Source: Clostridia bacterium
Lineage (GTDB): Bacteria; Bacillota; Clostridia; Oscillospirales; Acutalibacteraceae
NCBI GenBank assembly: GCA_017625095.1
Contig: JAGALQ010000042.1
Location: 1-57,433, forward strand
Reading direction: 5' to 3'
Length of the DNA stretch: 57,433 nucleotides
In this document: positions 48,605 to 56,447 of the stretch, in pieces
How the letters are laid out: every line of letters begins with the position of its first letter
Position numbering within the stretch: position 1 is the stretch's first letter
Position numbers and translations under genes: made by a program
Notes under the pieces: generated by a model
The model's input: only the letters and a program-made list of their open reading frames with translations
Database searches by the model: none
What the model was told of the DNA's origin: nothing

Positions 48605-49465
48605 TCAATATTTAATAAGCGATACAGCATCTGCATCAGGATTCAGTACAAATGATGTTGCACCTTCTGAGAGTTTGGTTTCTGCTGTCACAGATTCACC
48701 GTCGATTGTGACTGTCAGTGTGTCACCGTTAAGCTCCCATGTGCCTGTTTTGCTGAGCTGTGCTTTCATTTCTTCATAAGTCGGCACCTGAACAAGGCCG
48801 TCTTTAAGCTTGATTCCATCGGTATTGCCTTCCGGTTCCTCAGCACATTCTTCTGCCATCATAGACATATTAAGTCTTTCGATTCTATCTGTAAGTGTTT
48901 TGTAATTGGTCTCAGAAAAATCAACGTTCAGTGTACCGTCCTGAGCAAATTCATAATCGAGGTTAACTGATAAACCAACACCAACAACTGTTGCCTGCCA
49001 CTTACCGATGAGCTGATTGCGGTTATCGGCTGCGTTTTCTTCTTCAGCGGCAGATGAAACGCTTTCTTCTGAAGAAGCGGTGTCTTTCTGAGCCTGAGTT
49101 GTCTGCTCGGGTTCTGTAGGTTTTGCCGCCTCGGCAAACTCAGCAGCACTCTCTGTGACCTTACTTGCGGTCACATCCTTGACCTGAGCAACGTCCTTGA
49201 CTTCATAAGCGCTTTTAGCCATCGCGGTATCGACAGCAGCTGCTTTGATTGAAGCGACGCTCGGTGCTTCTGCTTTCTTGGTATCATTTTTTTCGACTAC
49301 CGGAACCGCCTCAGGAATCATTTCGAGAACATTGTCAATTGCCTGAGCGTTCATTCCGACCGCAACTCTTTCTTCTTTGTCTGAATCTTTAATGCAGACC
49401 GAGAAAATAATCGTAATTGCGAAAAGTGCGAGGAGACCTGCTGTGAGTTTGCCTGTTCTTGTCAT
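48605..49465 (-). CDS. Membrane-anchored protein with lipocalin-like C-terminal domain
   Basis: 286 residues. N-terminal signal anchor at about 7-25 (LTAGLLALFAITIIFSVC); a Cys at 24 might act as a lipobox but the preceding residues do not fit well. A low-complexity Ala/Glu/Lys linker spans about 35-150. The C-terminal domain (about 152-286) begins LIGKWQATVVGVGLSVNLDY and has GTWELNGDTLTVTIDGES, a pattern of small lipocalin-like beta-barrels (DUF5640-like). RBS is AAAGGAAGG. The long leader can fold into a three-way junction. Role unknown. Confidence 0.75.
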   Translation of the reverse strand: MTRTGKLTAGLLALFAITIIFSVCIKDSDKEERVAVGMNAQAIDNVLEMIPEAVPVVEKNDTKKAEAPSVASIKAAAVDTAMAKSAYEVKDVAQVKDVTASKVTESAAEFAEAAKPTEPEQTTQAQKDTASSEESVSSAAEEENAADNRNQLIGKWQATVVGVGLSVNLDYEFAQDGTLNVDFSETNYKTLTDRIERLNMSMMAEECAEEPEGNTDGIKLKDGLVQVPTYEEMKAQLSKTGTWELNGDTLTVTIDGESVTAETKLSEGATSFVLNPDADAVSLIKY

Positions 49466-49508
49466 ATATATTACCTTCCTTTGTTATTCCTTTTTGTTTG
49501 AATTCTTT

Positions 49509-49592
49509 AAATCCTGAATCTCACTTTCGTCTGTCCGATTTCGAAATGAGTTCTGAGCTTCACCTTATCGGTGAACTGTTCCCTTCGGATTT
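49509..49592 (-). ncRNA. Candidate structured leader RNA (three-way junction)
   Basis: On the minus strand P1 is AAATCC/GGATTT (49587-49592 with 49509-49514), P2 TTCACC/GGTGAA (49559-49575) and P3 CTCATTTCG with CGAAAGTGAG (49542-49550 with 49520-49529, one bulge). It ends 43 bases before the lipocalin-like gene start. No known class recognised. Confidence 0.4.
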
Positions 49593-49929
49593 GTTAACTG
49601 AATTGTAACACTTTATGAACAAATTGTAAAGACTTTTTTAAGAAATTTTTAAGTTTATGTTACACAAAAATTAACACCGTTTTTTGTACAATCTGACAAA
49701 TATAGCACGATTTTACAAAAAAACGGCGTTATTTAGCCGTTCAGACCCGCATAACAGCTATCGCATAAAAAACAATTAATGACCAAATTGTTAACAAATT
49801 CACAAATAACGATTAACAAAAAACAAGCCGTTTTACCTTCAAACGTAAAACACCATATCAGGCTATATATTATTGTTTAAAGTAATACTATACACCATAT
49901 ACATCTGCAGTCCGTTACGCAAAGCACAC
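49593..49929. other. AT-rich gap without genes
   Basis: Very AT-rich, with several TTAACAAA/TTGTTAAC-like words and a short hairpin AACGGC/GCCGTT at 49722-49741. It must contain the promoter of the lipocalin-like gene on the minus strand, but I cannot pick one box pair over others. Confidence 0.5.
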
Positions 49930-49958
49930 TTGAACATAAGAAAAAAATACTGTATAAT
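49930..49958 (+). promoter_or_regulatory. Promoter of the glycerophosphodiesterase gene
   Basis: TTGAAC (49930-49935), 17-base spacer, TATAAT (49953-49958). Confidence 0.65.
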
Positions 49959-49985
49959 CATTAAAAACGATGAAGGAGTAACGTT

Positions 49986-51011
49986 ATGTCCGCTCTGTTT
50001 ATAGCATTTAAAAATATTTTCCACGGCTTCGTTGCCGCCGCTATGCTCATCCCCATGCTTGCCACAATGGGCAACGAGGGCAGCCCTGACACAGCCGTTG
50101 AAATTAACACAGAAGCCACTAACCCATATATAGCCGAATATCTTGCCCCTGCTGTTGCTGCGCACCGCTCAGGCGCAGGTCTTGCACCGCAGAACACTAT
50201 GATGGCTTTTGAAAACATAATAGAAAACGCCGATACACTCGGCGTGGATATGCTTGAATTTGACGTTCAGGTTACAAAAGACGGCGAGCTTGTGCTCATG
50301 CACGACCTGACGTACGACAACATAACAAATGCCGTTGAGTTTTTCGGCAGGGAAAACAACTACGTTTCCTCGCTTACGCTTGAAGAAGCAAAAGCGCTGA
50401 ATATGGGCGAAAACTTCAAGGGCGACGGCACTTACCCCTACAGAGGTTTGAGGGGCGACGAAATCCCCGATAATCTGCGTATAACCACCTGTGACGAGGT
50501 TATAGACTACGCAGAGGCACACAGCGGCAAAAAGAAATACACGTACTGCATTGAAATCAAAAGCATTCTGTCTGACGGCAAAAAAGCCGTTGACAGGCTT
50601 TACGAAATCATTACCGAAAGAAACCTGCAGGATAGAGTAATATGGTCTACCTTTGCGCCTGACGTTTCGGGTTATATGGTTAAGAAATATCCCGGAATCA
50701 GCCGCACAGCAGATGCAATCGAAGCAATTCAGTTCTATTTTTACAGCCGTATGGGTTGGGATTTGCAGGACGTCAGCCCGAGCTACGTTGCGCTTCAGAT
50801 TCCCTACGGCGAAAACGCACTCAACAACATCATTAACCTTGGCACAAGAGAGCTTCTCAACTATGCACACAAAAACGATATCGCCGTTCAGTACTGGACA
50901 ATCAACAACGAAGAGGATATAAAACACCTAACCCTTAACGGCGCAGACTGCATTATGACCGACTATCCGCAAAGAGCGAACGATGCAATCAAAGCCGCAA
51001 ACAATCAATAA
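49986..51011 (+). CDS. Glycerophosphodiester phosphodiesterase family protein
   Basis: 341 residues with one N-terminal membrane helix (about 10-28), so the enzyme is probably anchored outside. The GDPD barrel shows the catalytic His in AAHRSGAGLAPQNTM (about 57-71), the metal-binding MLEFDVQVTKDGE and the second His in LMHDLTYDN. C-terminal QYWTINNEEDIKHLTLNGAD is typical. It would split glycerophosphodiesters from lipid or teichoic acid turnover into glycerol 3-phosphate and an alcohol. ATG follows AAGGAG. Single-gene unit. Confidence 0.9.
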   Translation: MSALFIAFKNIFHGFVAAAMLIPMLATMGNEGSPDTAVEINTEATNPYIAEYLAPAVAAHRSGAGLAPQNTMMAFENIIENADTLGVDMLEFDVQVTKDGELVLMHDLTYDNITNAVEFFGRENNYVSSLTLEEAKALNMGENFKGDGTYPYRGLRGDEIPDNLRITTCDEVIDYAEAHSGKKKYTYCIEIKSILSDGKKAVDRLYEIITERNLQDRVIWSTFAPDVSGYMVKKYPGISRTADAIEAIQFYFYSRMGWDLQDVSPSYVALQIPYGENALNNIINLGTRELLNYAHKNDIAVQYWTINNEEDIKHLTLNGADCIMTDYPQRANDAIKAANNQ

Positions 51012-51029
51012 ATCAAAGTCACCAACTAA

Positions 51030-51064
51030 AAACTCCGGTTCAATGTAAAAGTTGAACTGGAGTT
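51030..51064 (+). terminator. Terminator of the glycerophosphodiesterase gene
   Basis: AAACTCCGGTTCAA/TTGAACTGGAGTTT stem with one G-U pair, then AACTGTTTTC. Confidence 0.8.
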
Positions 51065-51086
51065 TAACTGTTTTCGGACATAAAAA

Positions 51087-51113
51087 ACACCCCACCAGTA
51101 TAGAGTGGGGTAA
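51087..51113 (-). terminator. Terminator of the NYN/PIN-like gene
   Basis: ACCCCAC/GTGGGGT stem with TGTTTTTT following on the minus strand. Confidence 0.85.
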
Positions 51114-51120
51114 GAAAATA

Positions 51121-51687
51121 TCAGCTTTTATCCTTTAACAAAGGTTTTATTTTCTTATATAATTCTGTAACTTTTTTATTGTCGTGAAGTTCCTTCATAA
51201 GGTAATTATGAACACCTTCTTTGCTTTTTCTTTCACTTAATGCCTTATAAATATTTACAGAATATTTTCCATTCTCTTTTCCGATCAGGGTTAAAATCTC
51301 TTGAATGAGTTCATTTTTTGAGTTTTGTACATCTGTTGTTATGTTCTCTACTCTGGAAATATCAATTTTTCTTTTCTTCCAGAATTCCACAACACTATCG
51401 AAACCTTTATCTTTTGAAACAATAACGTATTCCTGTTTTTCATCGTTTTTAATTTTATATCCCAAAAATGAAGCAAGCTGAAAATCCAAGGAATTCAGAG
51501 TACCCGTTGAAACTTTTAAGTATTCTATTTCTGATTTGCTTTCAATCAATCGTCTATGTAAGCCAAACGATAAAGTGTTTGCTTTTTCGCTGTAAAAAAT
51601 GCAAACCAAGTCGTCTTCACTCAGCTTTGCGACGCCATTCAAACCATCGGTATGAACATTTTCATAGTCAATAAAATATATAGCCAT
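51121..51687 (-). CDS. NYN/PIN-like domain putative ribonuclease
   Basis: 188 residues. The N-terminal AIYFIDYENVH with its Asp and Glu, and YVIVSKDKGFDSVVEFW near 98-114 with its Asp, match acidic active-site residues of PIN-like NYN nucleases. The C-terminal third (about 130-188) is Lys-rich and helical. Such proteins are commonly linked to RNA processing or defence, but no partner gene is near. Codon use is AT-rich compared with the neighbours, and it sits next to a tRNA gene, a frequent place for acquired genes. Function is inference. Confidence 0.75.
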   Translation of the reverse strand: MAIYFIDYENVHTDGLNGVAKLSEDDLVCIFYSEKANTLSFGLHRRLIESKSEIEYLKVSTGTLNSLDFQLASFLGYKIKNDEKQEYVIVSKDKGFDSVVEFWKKRKIDISRVENITTDVQNSKNELIQEILTLIGKENGKYSVNIYKALSERKSKEGVHNYLMKELHDNKKVTELYKKIKPLLKDKS

Positions 51688-51850
51688 TAATATTCACCAC
51701 CATTTTTATTTAATTTTATCATAGAAAAGAAAAACAGTCAACTCAGGTTGCCTTAACTGTTACGTAACGCTTTGCCGTCAGAACGGCAACGATTACAATC
51801 GCCTTCGGCGAAATCGGGTTCAAGTCCCGACAACTGATTTCTGACATAAA

Positions 51851-51883
51851 AAATCAGCACCCACACATTGTGGATGCTGATCG
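51851..51883 (-). terminator. Terminator of tRNA-Leu
   Basis: GATCAGCATCCACA/TGTGGGTGCTGATT stem followed by TTTTTTATG on the minus strand. Confidence 0.85.
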
Positions 51884-51884
51884 T

Positions 51885-51968
51885 TGGTGCGAGAGACGGG
51901 ACTTGAACCCGTACGGGATTACCACACGCCCCTCAAACGTGCGCGTCTGCCGATTCCGCCACTCTCGC
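51885..51968 (-). tRNA. tRNA-Leu (anticodon GAG)
   Basis: 84 bases including an encoded CCA. Acceptor GCGAGAG pairs with CTCTCGC; anticodon loop TTGAGGG; T arm CGGGTTCAAGTCCCG; a long variable arm as in class II tRNAs. Reads CUC/CUU leucine codons. Confidence 0.95.
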
Positions 51969-52166
51969 TCGAACAAGTGACATTATAGCAAAGGCATATC
52001 TAAATGTCAACACTTTTTTAAAATTTTTTTCGAAATTTTTTGCGAATATTTTTTATGCTTTTTCAGAACTTTATTAGTGCCCGTCATACACGTGTTTTTT
52101 GTTTAATTACAACATATTTTAAGGCTGTCGCGGATAAATAATTGTAGGTCTGCTTTTACAACTTCA

Positions 52167-52195
52167 TTGACACCGCAAAATGTTTGGTGTATAAT
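52167..52195 (+). promoter_or_regulatory. Promoter of the aldolase gene
   Basis: TTGACA (52167-52172), 17-base spacer, TATAAT (52190-52195): full consensus, as expected for a strongly expressed glycolytic gene. Confidence 0.85.
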
Positions 52196-52245
52196 AATTA
52201 TCGTATGCATAATGCTTAATACAATAATAAACAGGAGTGAATCTA

Positions 52246-53181
52246 ATGGCACTTGTAACAACAAAAAAGATGTTTGAAGACGCTTATAAGGGCGGCTACG
52301 CTGTCGGTGCTTTCAACGTTAACAACATGGAAATCATCCAGGGTATCGTTCAGGCAGGCGAAAAGCTCAATGCTCCCCTCATCCTTCAGGTTTCTGCAGG
52401 CGCACGTAAGTATGCTAACCACGCATACCTCGTAAAGCTTGTTGAGGCTGCAAGCGAGACATCAGGTCTTCCGATTGCTCTTCACCTTGACCACGGCCCC
52501 GACTTTGAAACATGTAAGAGCTGCATTGACGGCGGCTTCACATCAGTTATGATCGACGGTTCTCACTTCCCCTACGAAGAGAACGTTGCACTCACAAAGA
52601 AGGTTGTTGAGTACGCACACGCTCACGGCGTTGTTGTTGAAGGTGAGCTCGGTCAGCTTGCAGGCATCGAGGACGATGTCAACGTAAGCGCTGAGGATGC
52701 ATCATTCACAAAGCCCGAGCAGGTTCAGGATTTCGTAGAGAGAACAGGCGTTGACTCACTTGCTATCGCTATCGGCACAAGCCACGGCGCATACAAGTTC
52801 AAGCCCGGCCAGAAGCCCCAGCTCCGCTTTGATATTCTCGAAGAGGTCGGCAAGCGCCTTCCCAACTTCCCCATCGTTCTTCACGGCGCAAGCTCCGTTG
52901 TTCCCGAGTTTGTCGAAATAATCAACAAGTTCGGCGGTGCACTTGACGACGCTATCGGTATCCCCGAGGAGATGCTCCGTCAGTCCGCAACAATGGCTGT
53001 TTGTAAGATCAACATCGACTCTGACCTTCGTCTTGCAATGACAGCAGCAATCCGCCAGTATATGGCTGAGAATCCCACTCACTTTGACCCCAGACAGTAT
53101 CTTGCTCCCGCTCGTGCTGCTATCCAGGGCATGGTTGAGCACAAGATCCAGACTGTTCTCGGCTGCGCAGGCAAGGCATAA
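52246..53181 (+). CDS. fba: Class II fructose-bisphosphate aldolase
   Basis: 311-residue zinc enzyme of glycolysis, cleaving fructose 1,6-bisphosphate into two triose phosphates. Metal-binding and catalytic blocks: IALHLDHGPDFETCKSCID (about 79-97), VEGELGQLAGIED (about 129-141, Glu ligand), AIGTSHGAYK with a His ligand, and VLHGASSV with the third His. ATG 52246 follows AGGAG by eight bases. Codon use is highly biased (GGC, AAG, CTT), consistent with high expression. Confidence 0.96.
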   Translation: MALVTTKKMFEDAYKGGYAVGAFNVNNMEIIQGIVQAGEKLNAPLILQVSAGARKYANHAYLVKLVEAASETSGLPIALHLDHGPDFETCKSCIDGGFTSVMIDGSHFPYEENVALTKKVVEYAHAHGVVVEGELGQLAGIEDDVNVSAEDASFTKPEQVQDFVERTGVDSLAIAIGTSHGAYKFKPGQKPQLRFDILEEVGKRLPNFPIVLHGASSVVPEFVEIINKFGGALDDAIGIPEEMLRQSATMAVCKINIDSDLRLAMTAAIRQYMAENPTHFDPRQYLAPARAAIQGMVEHKIQTVLGCAGKA

Positions 53182-53199
53182 TTTCACCACAAAACAATT

Positions 53200-53234
53200 T
53201 GCGAGCGGCGTAATTAATGTCGCTCGCATTTTTA
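53200..53234 (+). terminator. Terminator of fba
   Basis: TGCGAGCG/CGCTCGCA stem followed by TTTTTATG. Confidence 0.85.
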
Positions 53235-53277
53235 TGAAAATCGCGGCAAAAATAATACAAAAAAGGAAACTGTTAAA

Positions 53278-54123
53278 ATGAAAAAGGTTATTATTTCTAC
53301 CGACAGCCCCGCAGACATCCCTGCAGCGATTGCCGAAAAATACGGCATCGCTATCTGCCCTCTTCACGTTATTCTCAACGGTGAAGACAGACTCGACGGT
53401 GTCAACATCACAACCGACGAAATTCTCGACAGCTACAAACAGACCAAGTCCCTGCCCTCAACATCCGCTATTCCCGTTGGCGAATACACCGAAAAATTCG
53501 CAGAGCTTACAGCTGACGGCTCAAGCGTTGTTCATATCGCACTCAGCTCAGGCGTATCTTCAAGCTGCAGAAACGCCGCTATAGCAGCGGAGGATTTTGA
53601 CGACGTTTATGTTGTGGACAGCGAGCTTCTCACAACGGGTATGTCCGTGTTGGTTATCAAGGCAGCTCATATGGCAGAAAGCGGAATGGACGCAAAAGAC
53701 ATCGCAAAAGAACTTGAAGTTATGCGTAAAAAGGTCGACGTCAGCTTTATTCTCGACAACCTCGAATTCCTTGCAAAGGGTGGTCGCTGCTCTGCAGTAA
53801 CCGCACTCGGTGCAAACATCCTCGGCATCCGTCCGAGCATCGAGATGCGTGACGGCAAGCTTGGCGTATGCAAAAAATACCGCGGCAAAATCGAAAAAGT
53901 TCAGATTCAGTACATCAAGGAAAGACTTGACGCGATGGGCGAAACCGACGACGAAATCGCGTTTCTCGCATATTCCCCCGCAGGTGAATCACAGCTTACC
54001 GAAATGGCTGAAATCATCAAAGCTTCCGGCAAGTTCAAAGAGGTTATCATCACACCTGCCGGTTGCACTATCACCGCTCATTGCGGTCCTAACTGCATAG
54101 GTCTTATCGCACTTAAAAAATAA
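53278..54123 (+). CDS. DegV family fatty-acid-binding protein
   Basis: 281 residues, full DegV fold. KVIISTDSPADIPAAIAEKYGI at the N-terminus, the ligand-loop block TSAIPVGEYTEKFAEL near 61-76, IALSSGVSSSCRNA near 88-101 with the Ser that contacts the carboxylate, and FLAKGGRCSAVTALGANILGIRP. In Firmicutes, FakB-type DegV proteins present fatty acids to the kinase FakA; no fakA is near, so this could be FakB or another DegV. ATG follows AAAAGGA. Confidence 0.9.
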   Translation: MKKVIISTDSPADIPAAIAEKYGIAICPLHVILNGEDRLDGVNITTDEILDSYKQTKSLPSTSAIPVGEYTEKFAELTADGSSVVHIALSSGVSSSCRNAAIAAEDFDDVYVVDSELLTTGMSVLVIKAAHMAESGMDAKDIAKELEVMRKKVDVSFILDNLEFLAKGGRCSAVTALGANILGIRPSIEMRDGKLGVCKKYRGKIEKVQIQYIKERLDAMGETDDEIAFLAYSPAGESQLTEMAEIIKASGKFKEVIITPAGCTITAHCGPNCIGLIALKK

Positions 54124-54135
54124 ACATAAAACAAC

Positions 54136-54173
54136 AAACCGCCTGATATGCACAAACGCACGTCAGGCGGTTT
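54136..54173. terminator. Terminator between DegV and PadR genes
   Basis: AAACCGCCTGA/TCAGGCGGTTT stem serving convergent genes. Confidence 0.85.
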
Positions 54174-54185
54174 AATTATATTCAT

Positions 54186-54554
54186 TTATTCTTCAGCATC
54201 AATATAATCAAATATCATATCAACACCTGATATAAAATTCATATACTCACTGCGCATCTGCGCAAAATATTTTCTGCCTTTATCGGTAATTTTATAAAAC
54301 TGACGACGGCGGTTATCCGCAACACGTTTTTCACTTTCGGCAATGTAAGCGTTATCAAGCAATCTGTAAATCGTGGCATAAGGGAAAGTAATCTTACACT
54401 TTCCGTCCGAACATTCATCAAGCTTTTTTACTATTGAATTAATTGTTGCTTCTTCCTGATTGAGAAAGGCAAGTATCAGCATTTCGGTAATTCCCTTTTT
54501 CATATTTTCGGCAATCCCTGTTGCTGACGAGCTGTCTGTTTTTCTTTTTGACAT
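54186..54554 (-). CDS. PadR family transcriptional regulator
   Basis: 122 residues. Winged helix at about 18-95: MKKGITEMLILAFLNQEEATINSIVKKL, FPYATIYRLLDNAYI and RRRQFYKITDKGRKYFAQM are the PadR blocks. It is a repressor of the type used for efflux or stress genes, but the neighbouring genes are separated by terminators or point elsewhere, so no target is apparent. CSDGKC at about 47-52 may be structural. Confidence 0.85.
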   Translation of the reverse strand: MSKRKTDSSSATGIAENMKKGITEMLILAFLNQEEATINSIVKKLDECSDGKCKITFPYATIYRLLDNAYIAESEKRVADNRRRQFYKITDKGRKYFAQMRSEYMNFISGVDMIFDYIDAEE

Positions 54555-54657
54555 AATACGACTTCCCTTTCAAAATTATAAAACGAGTAGCTTTATTATA
54601 CTATAAAAGAAATTAAAATTCAACAGTTTTCTCAAAAAGAAAAAAGATTTCGCAAAA

Positions 54658-54692
54658 AAAACGCTTCTCCTGAAGTTCAAGGAGAAGCGTTT
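54658..54692. terminator. Terminator of the CE4 deacetylase gene
   Basis: AACGCTTCTCCT/AGGAGAAGCGTT stem flanked by A- and T-tracts, just beyond the stop on the minus strand. Confidence 0.9.
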
Positions 54693-54697
54693 TACTG

Positions 54698-55690
54698 TCA
54701 TTTTAACTTATTATAGGTGTTGCCTGCTTTAATGCTGCCGCCGCGAGCGGTAAGAAGCTCCGATACTGTGACAAGCTGGTACCCCTCTTCAATCAACGCA
54801 GGGATAACCGTCTCCATAGCATCAACCGTTGTCTTGTGCAAATCGTGGCAAAGAATAATTCTGCCATCCTTTGCGCCTGCCATTACTGCATCATAAACAG
54901 CCTGTGCATCCTTGGTTTTCCAATCAAGCGTATCGTAAGACCAGAGTATGTATGCCATTCCGAGGTCCTTGCCGACCCGCTTTACTTCATCATTATATGC
55001 TCCGTAAGGCGGACGCGCAAGTTTGCACTCTACGCCCGTAATCTCATAAATCTTATTGTTTGTCTTTTCGAGCTCGGCAGAAATATCTTCATTCGAAAGC
55101 TCCGTAAGATTTTTGTGTGACCAGCTGTGGTTTGCTATTTCGTGCCCCTCATTGACAATACGCTTAACCGTATCAGCTCGTCTGCCAACAGTATTTCCGG
55201 TAACAAAGAACGTCGCCCTGGCGCCGTGTTGGCCGAGGATATCAAGCAGCCTTTTTGTGTGAGCACTCGGACCGTCATCGAAAGTAAGCGCAAGCAAAGG
55301 TTTGTCGGGATCTATTGAATGCTTATTGTTTTTTCCGCTGAGCAAGCCGCTCAATTCGGTTATTCCCTCAATAATGCCTTCAACGATTCCGACCTTTTTC
55401 TGCGTTGTCGGCTCTTCAGCCTCAGTTGTCGTTTCTTCCTGCGTTGCAGGCTCTTGAGTCGTTGCTTCGGTTGCTTTTTCCGTGACAGAAGTCGTTTCAG
55501 CAGTAGTTGTAACAACCTGTGTGCTTATATCCTCCTTTGAAGAAGTTTCCGCAACATCCGAAAAGGTCTCATCAGAAACAGAAACGCCTGCCGAAAAAGC
55601 AGGATTCTGTTGATTTAAAGGAAAAACATCTGCACATCCGGCAAGCAGAACAGCCAGACACACAAGCAGAACAGATATTTTAGTTTTCAT
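54698..55690 (-). CDS. CE4 polysaccharide deacetylase lipoprotein
   Basis: 330 residues. Lipoprotein signal with LAGC (Cys 19), then a Thr/Glu-rich linker (about 40-100), then the NodB domain. Catalytic residues: base Asp in TFDDGPSAHT (about 137-146), zinc His pair in NHSWSHKNL (about 189-197), RPPYGAYN, and the second-half CHDLH. It would remove acetyl groups from wall peptidoglycan or another surface polymer on the outer face, often giving lysozyme resistance. Monocistronic. Confidence 0.92.
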   Translation of the reverse strand: MKTKISVLLVCLAVLLAGCADVFPLNQQNPAFSAGVSVSDETFSDVAETSSKEDISTQVVTTTAETTSVTEKATEATTQEPATQEETTTEAEEPTTQKKVGIVEGIIEGITELSGLLSGKNNKHSIDPDKPLLALTFDDGPSAHTKRLLDILGQHGARATFFVTGNTVGRRADTVKRIVNEGHEIANHSWSHKNLTELSNEDISAELEKTNNKIYEITGVECKLARPPYGAYNDEVKRVGKDLGMAYILWSYDTLDWKTKDAQAVYDAVMAGAKDGRIILCHDLHKTTVDAMETVIPALIEEGYQLVTVSELLTARGGSIKAGNTYNKLK

Positions 55691-55788
55691 CGAAATTCAC
55701 CGTGTTTTGTCGAAAATCAGAACAAAATAACGATAACAAAAACAAATAAATTTTTCAAGACAAAAAAATATAAAATTTTTGAAAACTG

Positions 55789-56262
55789 TTAAAACTCATC
55801 GAAAGCAAGATGATCAAGTAAACATCTGCATCCCTCAAAAATATCATTGTAAGCTGTTTCAAAATCATCCGTATACCACGGATCCGAAACATTACCGGGT
55901 CGGGAAGTAAAATCAAGCATTTTACAAACTTTCCCTTCAGGATCACCGCCAAAAATTCTTATGGAATTACGTACATTATTGTCATCCATACAAATCAGGT
56001 GATTATATTCTGAATAATCGCTCCTTCTGATCTGACACGCACGTTTCCCATCACAGTTTATGCCGTGTTTTGCCAGCTCCCTTTTTGCCCCCGGATAAAC
56101 AGGATTTCCGACCCCGTTCCAAATCTCCTCAGTGCTTGTGGCACGCGAGACAATAACAAATTTATTTTCTCTGCCGCATTTGCGGACCATATCCTTCATA
56201 ATAAACTCCGCCATCGGCGAGCGGCAAATATTCCCATGGCAAATAAACAGTATTTTTATCAT
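55789..56262 (-). CDS. Low-molecular-weight protein-tyrosine phosphatase
   Basis: 157 residues, cytoplasmic. The active site CHGNICRS (Cys 8 to Arg 14, CX5R) stands at the N-terminus and the general acid is Asp in DPWYTDDF (about 124-131). ATG 56260-56262 places the catalytic loop at the usual residue 8. It is likely the last chromosomal gene before the integrated element; no tyrosine kinase is near. Confidence 0.93.
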   Translation of the reverse strand: MIKILFICHGNICRSPMAEFIMKDMVRKCGRENKFVIVSRATSTEEIWNGVGNPVYPGAKRELAKHGINCDGKRACQIRRSDYSEYNHLICMDDNNVRNSIRIFGGDPEGKVCKMLDFTSRPGNVSDPWYTDDFETAYNDIFEGCRCLLDHLAFDEF

Positions 56263-56293
56263 CGTCTTATATCTCCATATAAGTCTTGTATTT

Positions 56294-56440
56294 CTTCTCA
56301 AATGCCCAATATTGCAGGGTTTTTCAGCATTTTCATGTTTCTTTGTTTTCGGGATATCTTCTCAAATCTTCCCGTATTTTCTCATGCTTTTTCCTGCAAT
56401 ATTGGTAAATCCGTTGGTAAATAAATGCTCCGTACCAACG
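56294..56440. other. Repeat-rich junction region, candidate attachment end
   Basis: Holds a perfect 13-base inverted repeat (CCAATATTGCAGG 56306-56318, CCTGCAATATTGG 56393-56405), a direct repeat CTTCTCAAAT (56294-56303, 56358-56367), and a second inverted repeat CCGTTGGTA/TACCAACGG (56411-56419, 56432-56440). Lies directly beyond the 3' end of the integrase gene, where Tn916-type elements carry their end. Confidence 0.5.
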
Positions 56441-56447
56441 GGGTGTT

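Noticed and set aside
50169-50927. 252-codon open frame antisense to the glycerophosphodiesterase gene
   Set aside because: Shadow of the real gene; no ribosome site or recognisable domain.
51744-51837. Complete plus-strand tRNA gene ending in CAACTGA
   Set aside because: The T arm is perfect, but the 5' acceptor strand needs a bulged G, no D arm with GG exists, and the hairpin in the anticodon place has a six-base loop. Not a functional tRNA, including tRNA-Sec.
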